Source of the DNA: Acidimicrobiales bacterium
GTDB lineage: Bacteria > Actinomycetota > Acidimicrobiia > Acidimicrobiales > Acidimicrobilacustridaceae
Reading direction: 5' to 3'
Assembly: GCA_030830565.1 (NCBI GenBank)
Contig: JAURMR010000035.1
Location: forward strand, 124,001-188,000
DNA: 64,000 bases
The translations under genes were made by a program, and so were the position numbers. A model generated the notes under the pieces. It did no database searches. It was not told where the DNA came from and saw only the letters and a program-made list of their open reading frames with translations. This document shows positions 35,402 through 44,371 of this stretch, piece after piece (position 1 is the first letter of the stretch; every line of letters starts with the position of its first letter).

Positions 35402-35432
35402 AAAGAGCCTCGACCTTGGGTCGGGGCTCTTT
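35402..35432 (+). terminator. Intrinsic terminator after thiolase
   Basis: AAAGAGCC-T-CGACC pairs with GGTCG-G-GGCTCTTT in a 14-bp stem (one T.G pair) around a TTG loop, 50 bp after the thiolase stop and before the thermonuclease gene. The A-run on the 5' side and TTT on the 3' arm make it a good terminator on either strand. Confidence 0.7.
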
Positions 35433-35509
35433 CGCGTGACGCACCCACCTTCTAAGGTCACGCAATCGCCGCGTACGCAGCCGAAACCCCCCTCAACGTC
35501 GAGGTCCCA

Positions 35510-36136
35510 ATGGCAACGAACGCACGCTCGGCTCACCCAGCACCACGTACTCGTTCGAAACTCGAACGATCCAATGCGCGTCGACGCAGCTCTGCCACCT
35601 TCATTGCACTTATCGGCGCCATGGGCGTGTTCCTCTTCGCCGGATCAATAACCCTCTTTGTGTTCGTACTCACCACCGTCGCACGTCACAGCGCAACGCC
35701 CTATGCAGCAGAACCAACCGTGATTAGTGTGATCGACGGCGACACGATCGATGTACGCATTGGTTACAAACGCCAGCGAGTTCGTCTCCTCGGTATCGAC
35801 ACTCCCGAAACCAAAGATCCACGCAAACCCGTGCAATGTTTCGGACGAGAAGCCAGCGATCACACCAAACAACTTCTCCCCCGAGGCACCATCGTCCGCC
35901 TCGAACTCGACACCGAAGAGCGCGATGTCTACAACCGCCTACTGGCGTATGTCTGGCGTGCCTCCGATGGACACTTCATCAACCTCGACCTCGTGGCCTC
36001 CGGCTATGCCGACATCCTGTCGATTGCCCCCAACACCGCCCATGCTGACGAGCTTCGGGCCGCAATGAACGGAGCCAAAGCCGCTCCCCTAGGACTGTGG
36101 GCTGCCTGCGGTGGCCCTGACAAACCTGCCTCATGA
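35510..36136 (+). CDS. Secreted/membrane-anchored thermonuclease-family protein
   Basis: 208 aa. One N-terminal hydrophobic helix (about residues 32-54) follows a basic tail. The SNase domain has VIDGDTIDV, RVRLLGIDTPE and ERDVYNRLLAYVW, matching the catalytic Arg-Glu-Arg set and the Ca2+-binding acidic residues of staphylococcal nuclease. It degrades extracellular or cell-surface DNA or RNA. ATG 35510 has GAGG at 6-8 nt. It follows the thiolase terminator, so it has its own promoter. Confidence 0.9.
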   Translation: MATNARSAHPAPRTRSKLERSNARRRSSATFIALIGAMGVFLFAGSITLFVFVLTTVARHSATPYAAEPTVISVIDGDTIDVRIGYKRQRVRLLGIDTPETKDPRKPVQCFGREASDHTKQLLPRGTIVRLELDTEERDVYNRLLAYVWRASDGHFINLDLVASGYADILSIAPNTAHADELRAAMNGAKAAPLGLWAACGGPDKPAS

Positions 36137-36171
36137 GGACCTGAGCGGGCTCGGGCGATACCGTGACACCC

Positions 36172-37005
36172 GTGACGACACTTGCCGAACGCTTGGGCTA
36201 CGCCGCGGATGCCCGAATAGTCATCATCAATAGTGACGACCTCGGCTTGTGCCATGCCTCAAACACCGGCACCTACGAGTCGCTTCGCCAAGGTGTTTGC
36301 ACCAGCGCCACGCTCATGGTCCCGTGCGCTTGGGCTCGTGAAGCCGCTTCAGACTTCCGCGGTGAGGACATCGGCGTTCACCTGACTCTCAATGCAGAAT
36401 TCGAGCGCTACCGCTGGGGACCAATTACTCATGCGCCGTCATTGCTTGATGGTGACGGTGGCTTTCCCCGCACCGTTGCCGACCTCTGGGACCACGCTGA
36501 TCTCGACGAAGTTCGGCGCGAATGTCGAGCACAGGTTGAGCGCGCCATTCTTTGGGGCTTCGATGTCAGCCACCTCGATTCCCACATGGGAGCGCTACAG
36601 CTGCGCCCCGAGTTTTTTGATGTCTATCTCGATCTCGCCGTTGAGTTCGGACTTCCCTTGCGACTGTCAGGCGCATCAACCGAACGCAGTATCGGATTTC
36701 CGTTCCGCCGACTAGCTGCCGAGGAAGGAATCATTTCGCCTGATCACTTCCTGTACGTCAACGGTGTCGGAAGCAGACGCGTCATTGAAAAGGCTGTCTT
36801 CGAACTTCGCCCCGGAGTAACGGAGATGTACGTGCATCCCGCAACCGACACGCCTGAGTTGCGTGCGATAGGCACCGACTGGGCATCTCGCGTCGATGAT
36901 CTGCATCTTGTGTGCCACGACTCTCGCCTGCGCACCATGCTCGAACGATCCGGTGCTGTCCTTCTCGGCTACCGCGAACTTCGAGAGCTCCAACGCGCGG
37001 GCTAA
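36172..37005 (+). CDS. YdjC/ChbG/HpnK-family carbohydrate deacetylase
   Basis: 277 aa from GTG 36172. IVIINSDDLGLCHASNTGTYE gives the DD metal residues, GVHLTLNAEFERY one metal His, and SHLDSHMGAL the HxxSH motif of this de-N-acetylase family. Substrate may be an N-acetylated sugar or hopanoid-linked glucosamine; not determinable. The start is selected because -10-like TACCGT lies 7 nt before it. A GTG at 36163 would overlap that element. It ends 9 bp before the converging GNAT gene. Confidence 0.82.
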   Translation: MTTLAERLGYAADARIVIINSDDLGLCHASNTGTYESLRQGVCTSATLMVPCAWAREAASDFRGEDIGVHLTLNAEFERYRWGPITHAPSLLDGDGGFPRTVADLWDHADLDEVRRECRAQVERAILWGFDVSHLDSHMGALQLRPEFFDVYLDLAVEFGLPLRLSGASTERSIGFPFRRLAAEEGIISPDHFLYVNGVGSRRVIEKAVFELRPGVTEMYVHPATDTPELRAIGTDWASRVDDLHLVCHDSRLRTMLERSGAVLLGYRELRELQRAG

Positions 37006-37014
37006 AGGCAATAG

Positions 37015-37875
37015 TCAGAGTTGCTTCGACATGCGCTGATAACGCGTTGTCGCAACCGCTCCTGACGATTCAACAAACGAACGCGCAGCATCGTCAGGCA
37101 AATCAGCGACGATAACTTTGTCGAATTCAGCGATCATCAAGTCCCGGCAGATCTGCCCAAGTAATGCTTGGCCGATTCCGCGCCGACGGGCAGATTCATC
37201 AACGATGAGCGGGCCAGTCCAACCGGCCCTCGTTATGGAATGACATCCGATTCCAACAACGACGGGGTCAGACTGACCTTTCAGCGCTACGTGACAGGTT
37301 CCGTGTTCAAGAGCTCGGGCAATTTCGTCGGCGATACGAGGCCAACCCGAGGTAGCGGCGAGCAACACCCTGGTGACGTCCTCGTCATGAACGGCGCGAC
37401 GGACCACGATGCCTTCCGGTGGTTGCGCGCGAAACGAGGTTGCAACTTCGAATGACTGCCAAAACTCGTGAGTCTCGTACCCTCGTGCGCTACAGAGCGA
37501 AGCAATAGGTGACTCAACCGGAACACCTGGCCAGAGCGAAAACGGAAGAACGCCGCCGACGACGATTCGTCGTGCTCCGCGCTCGGCGGCCCAGGTTTCC
37601 GCGTGTTGCAAAAGGTCTGTGCCCCGGCCGATGCGCTGCACGCTCGGACCCACAGCAATCAAGCGAATTGCTGCGACTAACTCGCCATCGATATCTCGAT
37701 CAACACCGACCGCCACCACCGACTCTCCATCGGGAGTCGCCATCACGATTCCAGAACGTTCATGACATCCAGTCAGAAGTTCATCGGGAGTGAGGTCCTC
37801 TTCGGCTGCGACGCGCAACATCAAATCGACGAGGTCGTCGACTCGATCTGCACCCCAAGGAGTGAGTTCGATCAC
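37015..37875 (-). CDS. Tandem GNAT-domain N-acetyltransferase
   Basis: 286 aa with two GNAT folds. The first has GPSVQRIGRGTDLLQHAETWA and the second VDESARRRGIGQALLGQICRD (acetyl-CoA pyrophosphate loop). Tandem GNATs with mycothiol genes suggest MshD, but motif spacing and the second-half sequence do not match it well, so I leave the substrate open. The GTG start overlaps the stop of the upstream membrane protein by 4 bp (GTGA). It is the third gene of the mca-membrane protein-GNAT unit. Confidence 0.75.
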   Translation of the reverse strand: MIELTPWGADRVDDLVDLMLRVAAEEDLTPDELLTGCHERSGIVMATPDGESVVAVGVDRDIDGELVAAIRLIAVGPSVQRIGRGTDLLQHAETWAAERGARRIVVGGVLPFSLWPGVPVESPIASLCSARGYETHEFWQSFEVATSFRAQPPEGIVVRRAVHDEDVTRVLLAATSGWPRIADEIARALEHGTCHVALKGQSDPVVVGIGCHSITRAGWTGPLIVDESARRRGIGQALLGQICRDLMIAEFDKVIVADLPDDAARSFVESSGAVATTRYQRMSKQL

Positions 37876-38987
37876 GCTTCTGGAGCCACTGCATCGTCCG
37901 GAGATGCCGAGCGGCCACGCGATGCGAGGATGGTTGCAATCACTGCCACGACAAGGACCACAGCAGCGACCGCGCAACTGACGAGAAGCGCTCTATCGAG
38001 TCCAGACAGCACTTCATCGACGATCACTCCGGCGGACGAGATTCCAAGTACGCCGCCGGCGATGTGCTCGATCGCACGTTCACGTCCGCTAGAGGCCATG
38101 AACGCAATAATTCCCGCCCCGACAAATGCACCAACCGCACCAGCAATCACTGCAAGCCAGCGACGGCGCGCGATCAGTAGACCGCCAATGGCGACGACAA
38201 CTGCAACCGCAGGGAACACGATCGAACCCACACGGAGGACCCGTACCCACGTACGAATTCGTTCAAGGCCGGGTGCATCGACTAACTGAAGCTTCACGTC
38301 AATCGAAGCGAGATTCACGTTGTCGAGAATATGAATGCCGCGCTGATCAAGTTGATTGTTGATTTCTGAAAGAGAGGAACCAAGGTCAAGCGATAGTCCC
38401 TGCGAATCGATGCTCACGAACCGATTACTTCCGTCGACTGCATGAACGAATTCATCATGCGTTGCACGAACCGCCGCTTCCCAGACGCTCACAAATGCAT
38501 CGGTCTTTACGACTTGCACTGCTGCGAGCGCGATGACATCAGTGACCTTGTCGGTGACGGTTCCCGAAAATCCGCTGAGAGGACCAGGGAGCACTCCACC
38601 AACGATGTCGTCGACACCAACAACGGTGACAATCTGTGTTGCGATAGCTCGTGCAACATCATCTTGCACCTGCGGATTGTTGACAATTGCCTTGCTCGTT
38701 GCAACCCATGTGTCTTCGTCGAGGATGGCTTGGGCTGTTGAGAACGATGCAACGCCAAACACTGCTGAAAACCCGGCGAGGAACAACATAACAATTCCGA
38801 TGACCACTCGGGCGCGACGTGGTTGAGTGACCGCTGACGCACCTGAAGGTGTCGTGCGCGAGGTCGCTTCAACCGCAACGGATCCAGAACTCGCCGATGG
38901 AACAGCCGCCTGAGACCGTGGCTCAATCGGTGGCTGAGTCGGAGGTTGGGCCGGCGGTTGCGTAGGTGGGGTATCAGGCCAAGTCAT
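37872..38987 (-). CDS. Pro-rich-tailed membrane protein with two membrane clusters
   Basis: 371 aa from ATG 38987. The N-terminal ~50 residues are Pro/Thr-rich (TPPTQPPAQPPTQPP) and cytoplasmic. A membrane helix (RVVIGIVMLFLAGFSAVFGVAS) leads to an external domain of about 170 residues, followed by three C-terminal helices. The layout resembles an actinobacterial DUF-type integral membrane protein. I do not recognise a family. It starts 1 nt after the mca stop and overlaps the GNAT gene by 4 bp, so it is in the same operon. Confidence 0.72.
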   Translation of the reverse strand: MTWPDTPPTQPPAQPPTQPPIEPRSQAAVPSASSGSVAVEATSRTTPSGASAVTQPRRARVVIGIVMLFLAGFSAVFGVASFSTAQAILDEDTWVATSKAIVNNPQVQDDVARAIATQIVTVVGVDDIVGGVLPGPLSGFSGTVTDKVTDVIALAAVQVVKTDAFVSVWEAAVRATHDEFVHAVDGSNRFVSIDSQGLSLDLGSSLSEINNQLDQRGIHILDNVNLASIDVKLQLVDAPGLERIRTWVRVLRVGSIVFPAVAVVVAIGGLLIARRRWLAVIAGAVGAFVGAGIIAFMASSGRERAIEHIAGGVLGISSAGVIVDEVLSGLDRALLVSCAVAAVVLVVAVIATILASRGRSASPDDAVAPEA

Positions 38988-38988
38988 C

Positions 38989-39840
38989 TCAAAAAATTCC
39001 TGCAAAGAGATCGGTCTCGGGCAACAGCGTCTCCACTCGGGAATGGGCGAGAATGTAGTCCTCATAAGGGTGAACGGAGCGGGCGATTTCACGCGGAAGC
39101 CCAAACCAAAATGCCGAATCGGGGTCGACCTGGGTTTCATGTGCCAAAAGCGCTTCGAGCCGCACGTCGAACCAAGGGCCGATGTCGATCGTTGTGGTCA
39201 CTCGATCATCTTGGTTTGGCCTCGTGAACCAATCTTCGGAAAACGGCGACTCAAGGCCAAGTTCCACAAACTTGTTATGCGTCGCCTCGACTCGCGCTCT
39301 TGACCACACTGAGTAATACATCTTGAGTGGCGTGAAGGGTTCACCGAGATCCGGGCGATAGCTCGGATCTCCCGCAAGATCGAAGGCCGGCAATGAAATG
39401 TCATGGACTCGCAAATGGTCCGGGTGCGGGTATCCCTGCTGATCGTCTCCGTAGGTAAGGATCACCTGTGGGCATTCGCGACGAATAATCTCCACAAGCC
39501 GAGCAACAGCTTCGTCGAAATCCGCGTTGGCAAACGCTTCGGGACGGGCGTTGGCCTCAGTTTCAGGCATTCCCGAATCCCGATAGCCGAGCATCACAAC
39601 TTCGTCATAGCCAATGAGTGCCGACGCCACCTCGAGTTCACGCTTACGAACCGCCGCAAGATCGGCTCTGATCTCGGGGCGATCCATCACGGGGTTGAGG
39701 ATGTCGCCCTCTTCCCCACCGGTGCAGGTGACGAGAACAGCCCGCACACCTTCGGTCTTGTACTTGGCAACGGTCGATGCACCCTTAGAGGCTTCGTCGT
39801 CGGGATGAGCATGAATTGAGAGCAGACAGCGGTCAGCCAT
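38989..39840 (-). CDS. mca: Mycothiol S-conjugate amidase
   Basis: 283 aa LmbE/GlcNAc-PI deacetylase fold. AHPDDEASKG (11-20) gives the zinc His/Asp pair and Lys19, which separates Mca from the biosynthetic MshB (Ser at that site). GYPHPDHLRVHD holds the second His motif. Mca cleaves mycothiol S-conjugates in detoxification, releasing a mercapturate and GlcN-Ins. Its presence shows the organism uses mycothiol. The ATG is 6 nt after -10-like TAGCGT. It diverges from the PEBP lipoprotein gene. Confidence 0.92.
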   Translation of the reverse strand: MADRCLLSIHAHPDDEASKGASTVAKYKTEGVRAVLVTCTGGEEGDILNPVMDRPEIRADLAAVRKRELEVASALIGYDEVVMLGYRDSGMPETEANARPEAFANADFDEAVARLVEIIRRECPQVILTYGDDQQGYPHPDHLRVHDISLPAFDLAGDPSYRPDLGEPFTPLKMYYSVWSRARVEATHNKFVELGLESPFSEDWFTRPNQDDRVTTTIDIGPWFDVRLEALLAHETQVDPDSAFWFGLPREIARSVHPYEDYILAHSRVETLLPETDLFAGIF

Positions 39841-39909
39841 TGCCGCACGCTACCGGTCCAAGAAGGGGGCGGCACCGCGCCAATGTCCGACACGCGTAGT
39901 CTCAACCCG

Positions 39910-40572
39910 ATGACCGAGACTTCTCCCGCACGCAGCGCTTCGAAAATCCGCCGCCGCAGTCTCATGCTCCTCGTCATCGCTGTATTCACTCTTGCGGTTG
40001 CTGCGTGCGGAACAAGCGGACGCACTCTGCAAGATCCCAAGCCAGGTGCCACTGCCCCCGCCCGCAAGAATGCTGGATCCACCGTCCCCGCCAATTCCGG
40101 CGCCACGAACACCACTGCTGGTGCACAGATTCGCTCAACGGCATTCACGTTGATGACCACCGCGTGGAAAACCGGTCAATCCATTCCGAAGCCATTTACG
40201 TGCGATGGCGTCAACACCTCGCCGCCATTCACAATTGGTGGCGTCCCCGCCGGAACCACCGAACTCGTTTTCGTTGTGACGAACCAAAACATTCCGGATC
40301 AATCATTGTGGTTACTGGCGGGCATTGGGCCAGCAACAGTGTCGATCCCACAAGGTGGGGTGCCAACCGGAGCGATCCAGATCACGAATAGTTCCGGCAC
40401 GCCCCGGTGGTCGGGACCATGTCCGAGCACTGGATCAAACACGTATGAGTTCGCGCTGTATGCGCTTTCCGCACCATCAGGGCTCACCACGAGCGCAACC
40501 TTTGCCGATGTCAACGCAGCAATTGCGAAGTCAACCGCTGCATCGGTCATCAGCGGCACTTATTCGCGTTGA
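39910..40572 (+). CDS. PEBP/YbhB-family lipoprotein, divergent
   Basis: 220 aa. The signal peptide ends LAVAAC, then a Pro/Thr-rich linker. The PEBP domain shows IPKPFTCDGVNTSPPF, GPCPSTGSNTYEFALYALSAP and a central loop VTNQNIPDQSLWLLAG, where the family's usual DxDxP...HW residues are replaced. It may bind a ligand or inhibit a peptidase at the cell surface, but classical phospholipid-site residues are altered. The ATG is 7 nt after TAGTCT. Confidence 0.78.
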   Translation: MTETSPARSASKIRRRSLMLLVIAVFTLAVAACGTSGRTLQDPKPGATAPARKNAGSTVPANSGATNTTAGAQIRSTAFTLMTTAWKTGQSIPKPFTCDGVNTSPPFTIGGVPAGTTELVFVVTNQNIPDQSLWLLAGIGPATVSIPQGGVPTGAIQITNSSGTPRWSGPCPSTGSNTYEFALYALSAPSGLTTSATFADVNAAIAKSTAASVISGTYSR

Positions 40573-40574
40573 GT

Positions 40575-41387
40575 TCAACCCATTGGAAGTAGCGCCATCA
40601 ACTGACGCGTGTGCGCGAGCAGCGTTCCGTCGCTTGCCCAGATGATTCCGTCTTCTTCGCAGAATCCGTCAAGGCTCGCGGTTGAGTGAAACAAAACGAA
40701 GCACCAACCGTCGTGATCAATGGGCGGCAATGACCGAATGTGCACCGTGAGGTCGACCGTTGTAATCCCCCATGGACCACTCACTCGACTGAACATCGCT
40801 GGCATCCATGCGTCGGCAAATGCCGCAAGCACCGCTCCATCGACACGCTGCGGTTCGGGAAGTCGGATCCACCCGCCGATTCGCGCTTCGTCGCCACCAC
40901 TAAACGCTCGCGAACCGAGCACCCACTTTTGCTCGTAGCGCTTCGCCATTTCGGGAAATGCCAGATCGTGAACTGCCGGCTCATACCCGGGAGAAACAAC
41001 CTCTTCGGGACGCGGAACCTCGGGCATCACGACATCAGTGAACGATGGGCCCTCGCGCCCAGTTGAAAAAGCGCCGATCGCCACGGCGATTGTTCGTCCG
41101 GATTGTGTCATCGAAACGCGCATCGAACTAAGCGACCGCCCAGAACGTTCAGTCACCACTTCAAGTTCAATCGGGCCTTCCGATGCACGCGCCAAGAAAT
41201 GAGTCGTGAACGATCGACAGACTCGCGACGCGTCGTTGATCTCCGCTTCACAGGCATGAACGAGGATCGCGTTGAGGTACCCACCGTTTGGTCCGACCCC
41301 CGCCCACCATCCGCTATCGAGATGGGCTTCGTACCGTCCGTTTCCGAGCGATTCAACGGCGGTGTCAGTGTCGAAGCGAGTAGTCAT
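40575..41387 (-). CDS. Acyl-CoA thioesterase-like protein (double hotdog)
   Basis: 270 aa. WAGVGPNGGYLNAILVHACE (first hotdog), FTTHFLARASEGPIELEV, then a second half with PRPEEVVSPGYEP and WASDGTLLAHTRQLMALLPMG match the TesB-like thioesterase family. It resembles the protein at 31692-32468. Its start overlaps the channel-like gene stop by 4 bp, so the two are coupled. Confidence 0.85.
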   Translation of the reverse strand: MTTRFDTDTAVESLGNGRYEAHLDSGWWAGVGPNGGYLNAILVHACEAEINDASRVCRSFTTHFLARASEGPIELEVVTERSGRSLSSMRVSMTQSGRTIAVAIGAFSTGREGPSFTDVVMPEVPRPEEVVSPGYEPAVHDLAFPEMAKRYEQKWVLGSRAFSGGDEARIGGWIRLPEPQRVDGAVLAAFADAWMPAMFSRVSGPWGITTVDLTVHIRSLPPIDHDGWCFVLFHSTASLDGFCEEDGIIWASDGTLLAHTRQLMALLPMG

Positions 41388-42517
41388 GTAGTTGGTCCTT
41401 CACTCGTGCGCAGGAGTCGCCAACCTCTTGGACGAAAAAACGTTGGTGGCGCAATCCACGAACTGCTTCGATCTGAGGACCACGGCGCAATTGGCGCATC
41501 ACAAAGCACGCAGAGCGACAACAGTGACAAGTCGTAATTGACCCGCCAACCCGAAAAATCTTGCCAGGCCGAATCCCGATCGGTCGCAACTGGCAACCCG
41601 GCCGAGACAAGTTCGTCAAGAAGCGCTTCGAATTCTTCTCGTCTCACCGAAATTGGATCTGTTGAGGAAGGATCAGTAACGATCGGTGCGCCATAGAACT
41701 CGGCAATTGCTTGCAGTGCCATAAAGCCGGAGCGCAATGTGAGCGCTCGTTGAAATTCGCGTGGAACATCTAGAGAGGAATCAACGATGGCGATCGTGTC
41801 GAGCACCGCCCCTGCTGTCGTGATCCACGAGTTCTCCGGATTCTGACTCCGAAGAAACGGCAATGCCGGCTGCGATGTATGACTTTCTTGGACCTGTTCG
41901 AACCAGTCCTCCCACTTTTCCCAGAGTGGCTCGTGGTTCTCTGTCCACCCGATTGCATGCAATCGAGTGAGGAACACCTGCGGCGACGGAGGCGCCCCCG
42001 CAATGACTTCAAACTTGAGAACCAATTCCTCGCGACGTGAGAAGTGCCCATAAATTGTCGGCATATACGAGATCAACAACGCCACAATGCCGAGCCCCAC
42101 CACTGCTTCGAGGATCACCAAACCCAAAACCGACTCACTCGACGATGATGCGAAACCCAGCGTTGTGAATGACGAGCCTGAGAGTTCAAGCGCATAGATA
42201 ACCGAAAGATCAGTAAGCGCCCAGTACATGCAGGCAAACGATGCAATGACCCCAACCGCCCAAATTCCGGCCAAGAACATCGTCGTCATTGGTGCATATC
42301 TCGACATCACCGCGTGACGGCGTTCGACGTGGCGGTGTCGTCGTGCCGCCGTCCGATACGCGCTTCGAAACGAACCGAACAGCAATCGAGTAAGGACGAC
42401 TCGCTCTCCACGAGGTACAACCACGGTGCGAATCGCTGATCTGACCGTCCAAATCAGACCAACCGCTCCGACGAAAAAGACGAACGCCCGCAAAGCGAGT
42501 GGATAATCCTGAGCCAC
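41384..42517 (-). CDS. Channel-like membrane protein with a K+-channel-type pore segment
   Basis: 377 aa. TM1 (7-27), TM2 (77-99), a pore-loop-like helix and SSFTTLGFAS (T118-F122), and TM3 (129-151) give a TM-P-TM core like Ion_trans_2, with TLGF in place of TVGYG. A ~220-residue cytosolic C-terminus follows and has no RCK motif I can see. I infer a non-canonical cation channel or a relative. The GTG is 6 nt after -10-like TAGGCT, so it leads the unit with the thioesterase. Confidence 0.6.
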   Translation of the reverse strand: MAQDYPLALRAFVFFVGAVGLIWTVRSAIRTVVVPRGERVVLTRLLFGSFRSAYRTAARRHRHVERRHAVMSRYAPMTTMFLAGIWAVGVIASFACMYWALTDLSVIYALELSGSSFTTLGFASSSSESVLGLVILEAVVGLGIVALLISYMPTIYGHFSRREELVLKFEVIAGAPPSPQVFLTRLHAIGWTENHEPLWEKWEDWFEQVQESHTSQPALPFLRSQNPENSWITTAGAVLDTIAIVDSSLDVPREFQRALTLRSGFMALQAIAEFYGAPIVTDPSSTDPISVRREEFEALLDELVSAGLPVATDRDSAWQDFSGWRVNYDLSLLSLCVLCDAPIAPWSSDRSSSWIAPPTFFRPRGWRLLRTSEGPTT

Positions 42518-42600
42518 TGATTGAGCCTACGCACCCGCACCGGCGCCAGCAGCACCTCCTTTGCGATAGACAAGGCCATCGCTTCGTAAAGGGGACACAT

Positions 42601-43644
42601 GTGAAAGCTTTCCAACTCGTTGGCGGTTCGGCTCAGGTCGACGCCACCACTGCACTCAACGAGGTCGCACAGCCCGATCCCGGCCCTGGTCAGGTTCTTG
42701 TTCGTATCGGCGGCGCTGGTGCCTGTCATAGCGATATCAGCCTCATGGAATTCTCCGCTGGCGGACCTCGTGAAACGCCGATGACCCTTGGCCATGAAAA
42801 CGCCGGATGGATCGAAGCCTTCGGTCCGGGCACCGTGCCGACTCCAGGGCTCGAGATCGGTTCACCCGTCGCCGTCTATGGCGCGTGGGGTTGCGGACAA
42901 TGCTCCAACTGCCGCAAGGGTATGGAGAACTACTGCCTCAATATCTCTGCCAGTGGCCCAGGCCTTAGCGTCGATGGCGGCATGGCCGAGTACCTCCTTG
43001 TTCCGGCTGCCCGATACCTGGTTCCGCTGGGCGATATGACTCCGGCCGAAGCGGCGCCGCTTACCGATGCAGGCCTCACGCCATATCACGCGATCAAACA
43101 GGCCCTTCCGCTTCTTGTGCCGGGTTCCTTCGTTGTTGTGATTGGCGCCGGAGGTCTGGGCCACCTTGCGGTGCAGTTCCTCAAAGCACTCTCACCCGCA
43201 ACGGTTATTTCGGTTGATCAGCGCGAATCTGCACTCAAGGTTGTTGCCGGTCTCGGCGCCGACCACACGGTGGTGATGGGTCCCGACGCCGCAGCGGAAA
43301 TTCGTGGCATCACCGGCGGTCGCGGCGCTGAAGTCATTCTCGACATTTGCGGATACGACGACACGCTGGCTCTCGCCGCAGCGGTTGCCGCGCCACTTGG
43401 TCGTCTCACAGTGGTTGGTGTCGGTGGCGGCACGTTGCCGTTCAGCTTCTTCACCTTCCCCTATGAATGCAGCGTGCAAAGCACCTACTGGGGAAGCATC
43501 ACCGAGCTTGGTGAGTTGCTTGCGCTTTCACGTAGCGGCGGCTTCCGCGTGCACGCCGAGACCTATTCACTCGACCGCGCCGGCGAGGTTTACAACAAGA
43601 TGGTCGACGGAACGTTGCAGGGCCGAGCAGTCATCGTTCCCTGA
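42601..43644 (+). CDS. Zinc-dependent alcohol dehydrogenase (MDR)
   Basis: 347 aa. GACHSD and LGHENAGW give catalytic zinc ligands. CGQCSNCRKGMENYC holds the structural zinc cysteines. VIGAGGLGHLAVQFLKAL binds NAD(P), and GRGAEVILDICGY is also typical. The GTG 42601 has an AAAGGGG Shine-Dalgarno 6 nt before it. It acts on an alcohol or aldehyde in cytosolic redox; substrate unknown. A strong hairpin terminator follows. Confidence 0.92.
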   Translation: MKAFQLVGGSAQVDATTALNEVAQPDPGPGQVLVRIGGAGACHSDISLMEFSAGGPRETPMTLGHENAGWIEAFGPGTVPTPGLEIGSPVAVYGAWGCGQCSNCRKGMENYCLNISASGPGLSVDGGMAEYLLVPAARYLVPLGDMTPAEAAPLTDAGLTPYHAIKQALPLLVPGSFVVVIGAGGLGHLAVQFLKALSPATVISVDQRESALKVVAGLGADHTVVMGPDAAAEIRGITGGRGAEVILDICGYDDTLALAAAVAAPLGRLTVVGVGGGTLPFSFFTFPYECSVQSTYWGSITELGELLALSRSGGFRVHAETYSLDRAGEVYNKMVDGTLQGRAVIVP

Positions 43645-43678
43645 TCGCCGCTGGCTCGACAGTGCGTTAGAAAAACGA

Positions 43679-43708
43679 AAGGGCCCGCAGCGCGTGCTGC
43701 GGGCCCTT
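43679..43708. terminator. Bidirectional terminator between ADH and DoxX
   Basis: AAGGGCCCGCAGC pairs perfectly with GCTGCGGGCCCTT (13 bp) around a 4-base loop, 35 bp after the ADH stop and 22 bp from the DoxX stop. On the minus strand the stem is followed by TTTCGTTTTT, a U-rich tract, so it terminates DoxX especially well. Confidence 0.8.
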
Positions 43709-43729
43709 GTCGTTCTCGGTTGGAGAAGA

Positions 43730-44296
43730 TCAAGCAGAAGCGACGGACTTCGGACGCCAGAAGGTTGCGAGCTGCAACAGGCCGCCACCGATACCGGCAA
43801 CGAGCACGATGATGAGGCCCTTCGGCACACCCGCCCAGTGAATGTCGGCTGCGTGATCAATCGACCATTCGCCCGCACCGGTGCAGGCAAGTCCAATTCC
43901 GACTGCTGCGAGCACGACGACGTATTCAATGCCGCCACCCGGATTGAAAATGAACCAACCGTTCTTGAGGTGAGTGGTGATGAGCGCCACAACCATGATG
44001 GCGACCATTCCTGCAGCCGCAAGCGGCGTAAGCAAACCAAGAGCCAAGAGTGCACCCGAACCGATTTCGGTAAGAGCGGCGATCCATGCATTTGCCTTCG
44101 GCATCTTCATGCCCATCGACGCAAACCAACCAGCGGTGCCGGCGATCTTGCCGCCACCAAAGATTTTGTTCAGGCCGTGGGTGGCAAGGGTGACACCAAC
44201 GACGACACGGATGATGAGCAGTCCAAGGTTGAGACCGTTCCACATTTCGTTATCGATCGCATGGTAATTGCCCATGTCCATCATTTGATCGAGCAT
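43730..44296 (-). CDS. DoxX-family membrane protein
   Basis: 188 aa, four hydrophobic segments. LIIRVVVGVTLATHGLNKIFGG is the DoxX start; GWFASMGMKMPKANAWIAALTE and GGGIEYVVVLAAVGIGLACTG follow. The family includes thiosulfate:quinone oxidoreductase subunits and redox-stress proteins; the role here is unknown. A GGAGGACTC Shine-Dalgarno precedes the ATG. It converges with the alcohol dehydrogenase across the terminator. Confidence 0.87.
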   Translation of the reverse strand: MLDQMMDMGNYHAIDNEMWNGLNLGLLIIRVVVGVTLATHGLNKIFGGGKIAGTAGWFASMGMKMPKANAWIAALTEIGSGALLALGLLTPLAAAGMVAIMVVALITTHLKNGWFIFNPGGGIEYVVVLAAVGIGLACTGAGEWSIDHAADIHWAGVPKGLIIVLVAGIGGGLLQLATFWRPKSVASA

Positions 44297-44371
44297 TCGA
44301 GTCCTCCTCGAGAGGGTTGTTGATCGGCAAAGAGTACGGCCGATACCCGCACGGGCGGTGGACTCTAGAAG

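Noticed and set aside
37015..37875. Tandem GNAT as mycothiol synthase MshD
   Set aside because: Length and mca linkage are suggestive, but motif order and sequence did not match MshD well enough; kept as generic tandem GNAT.
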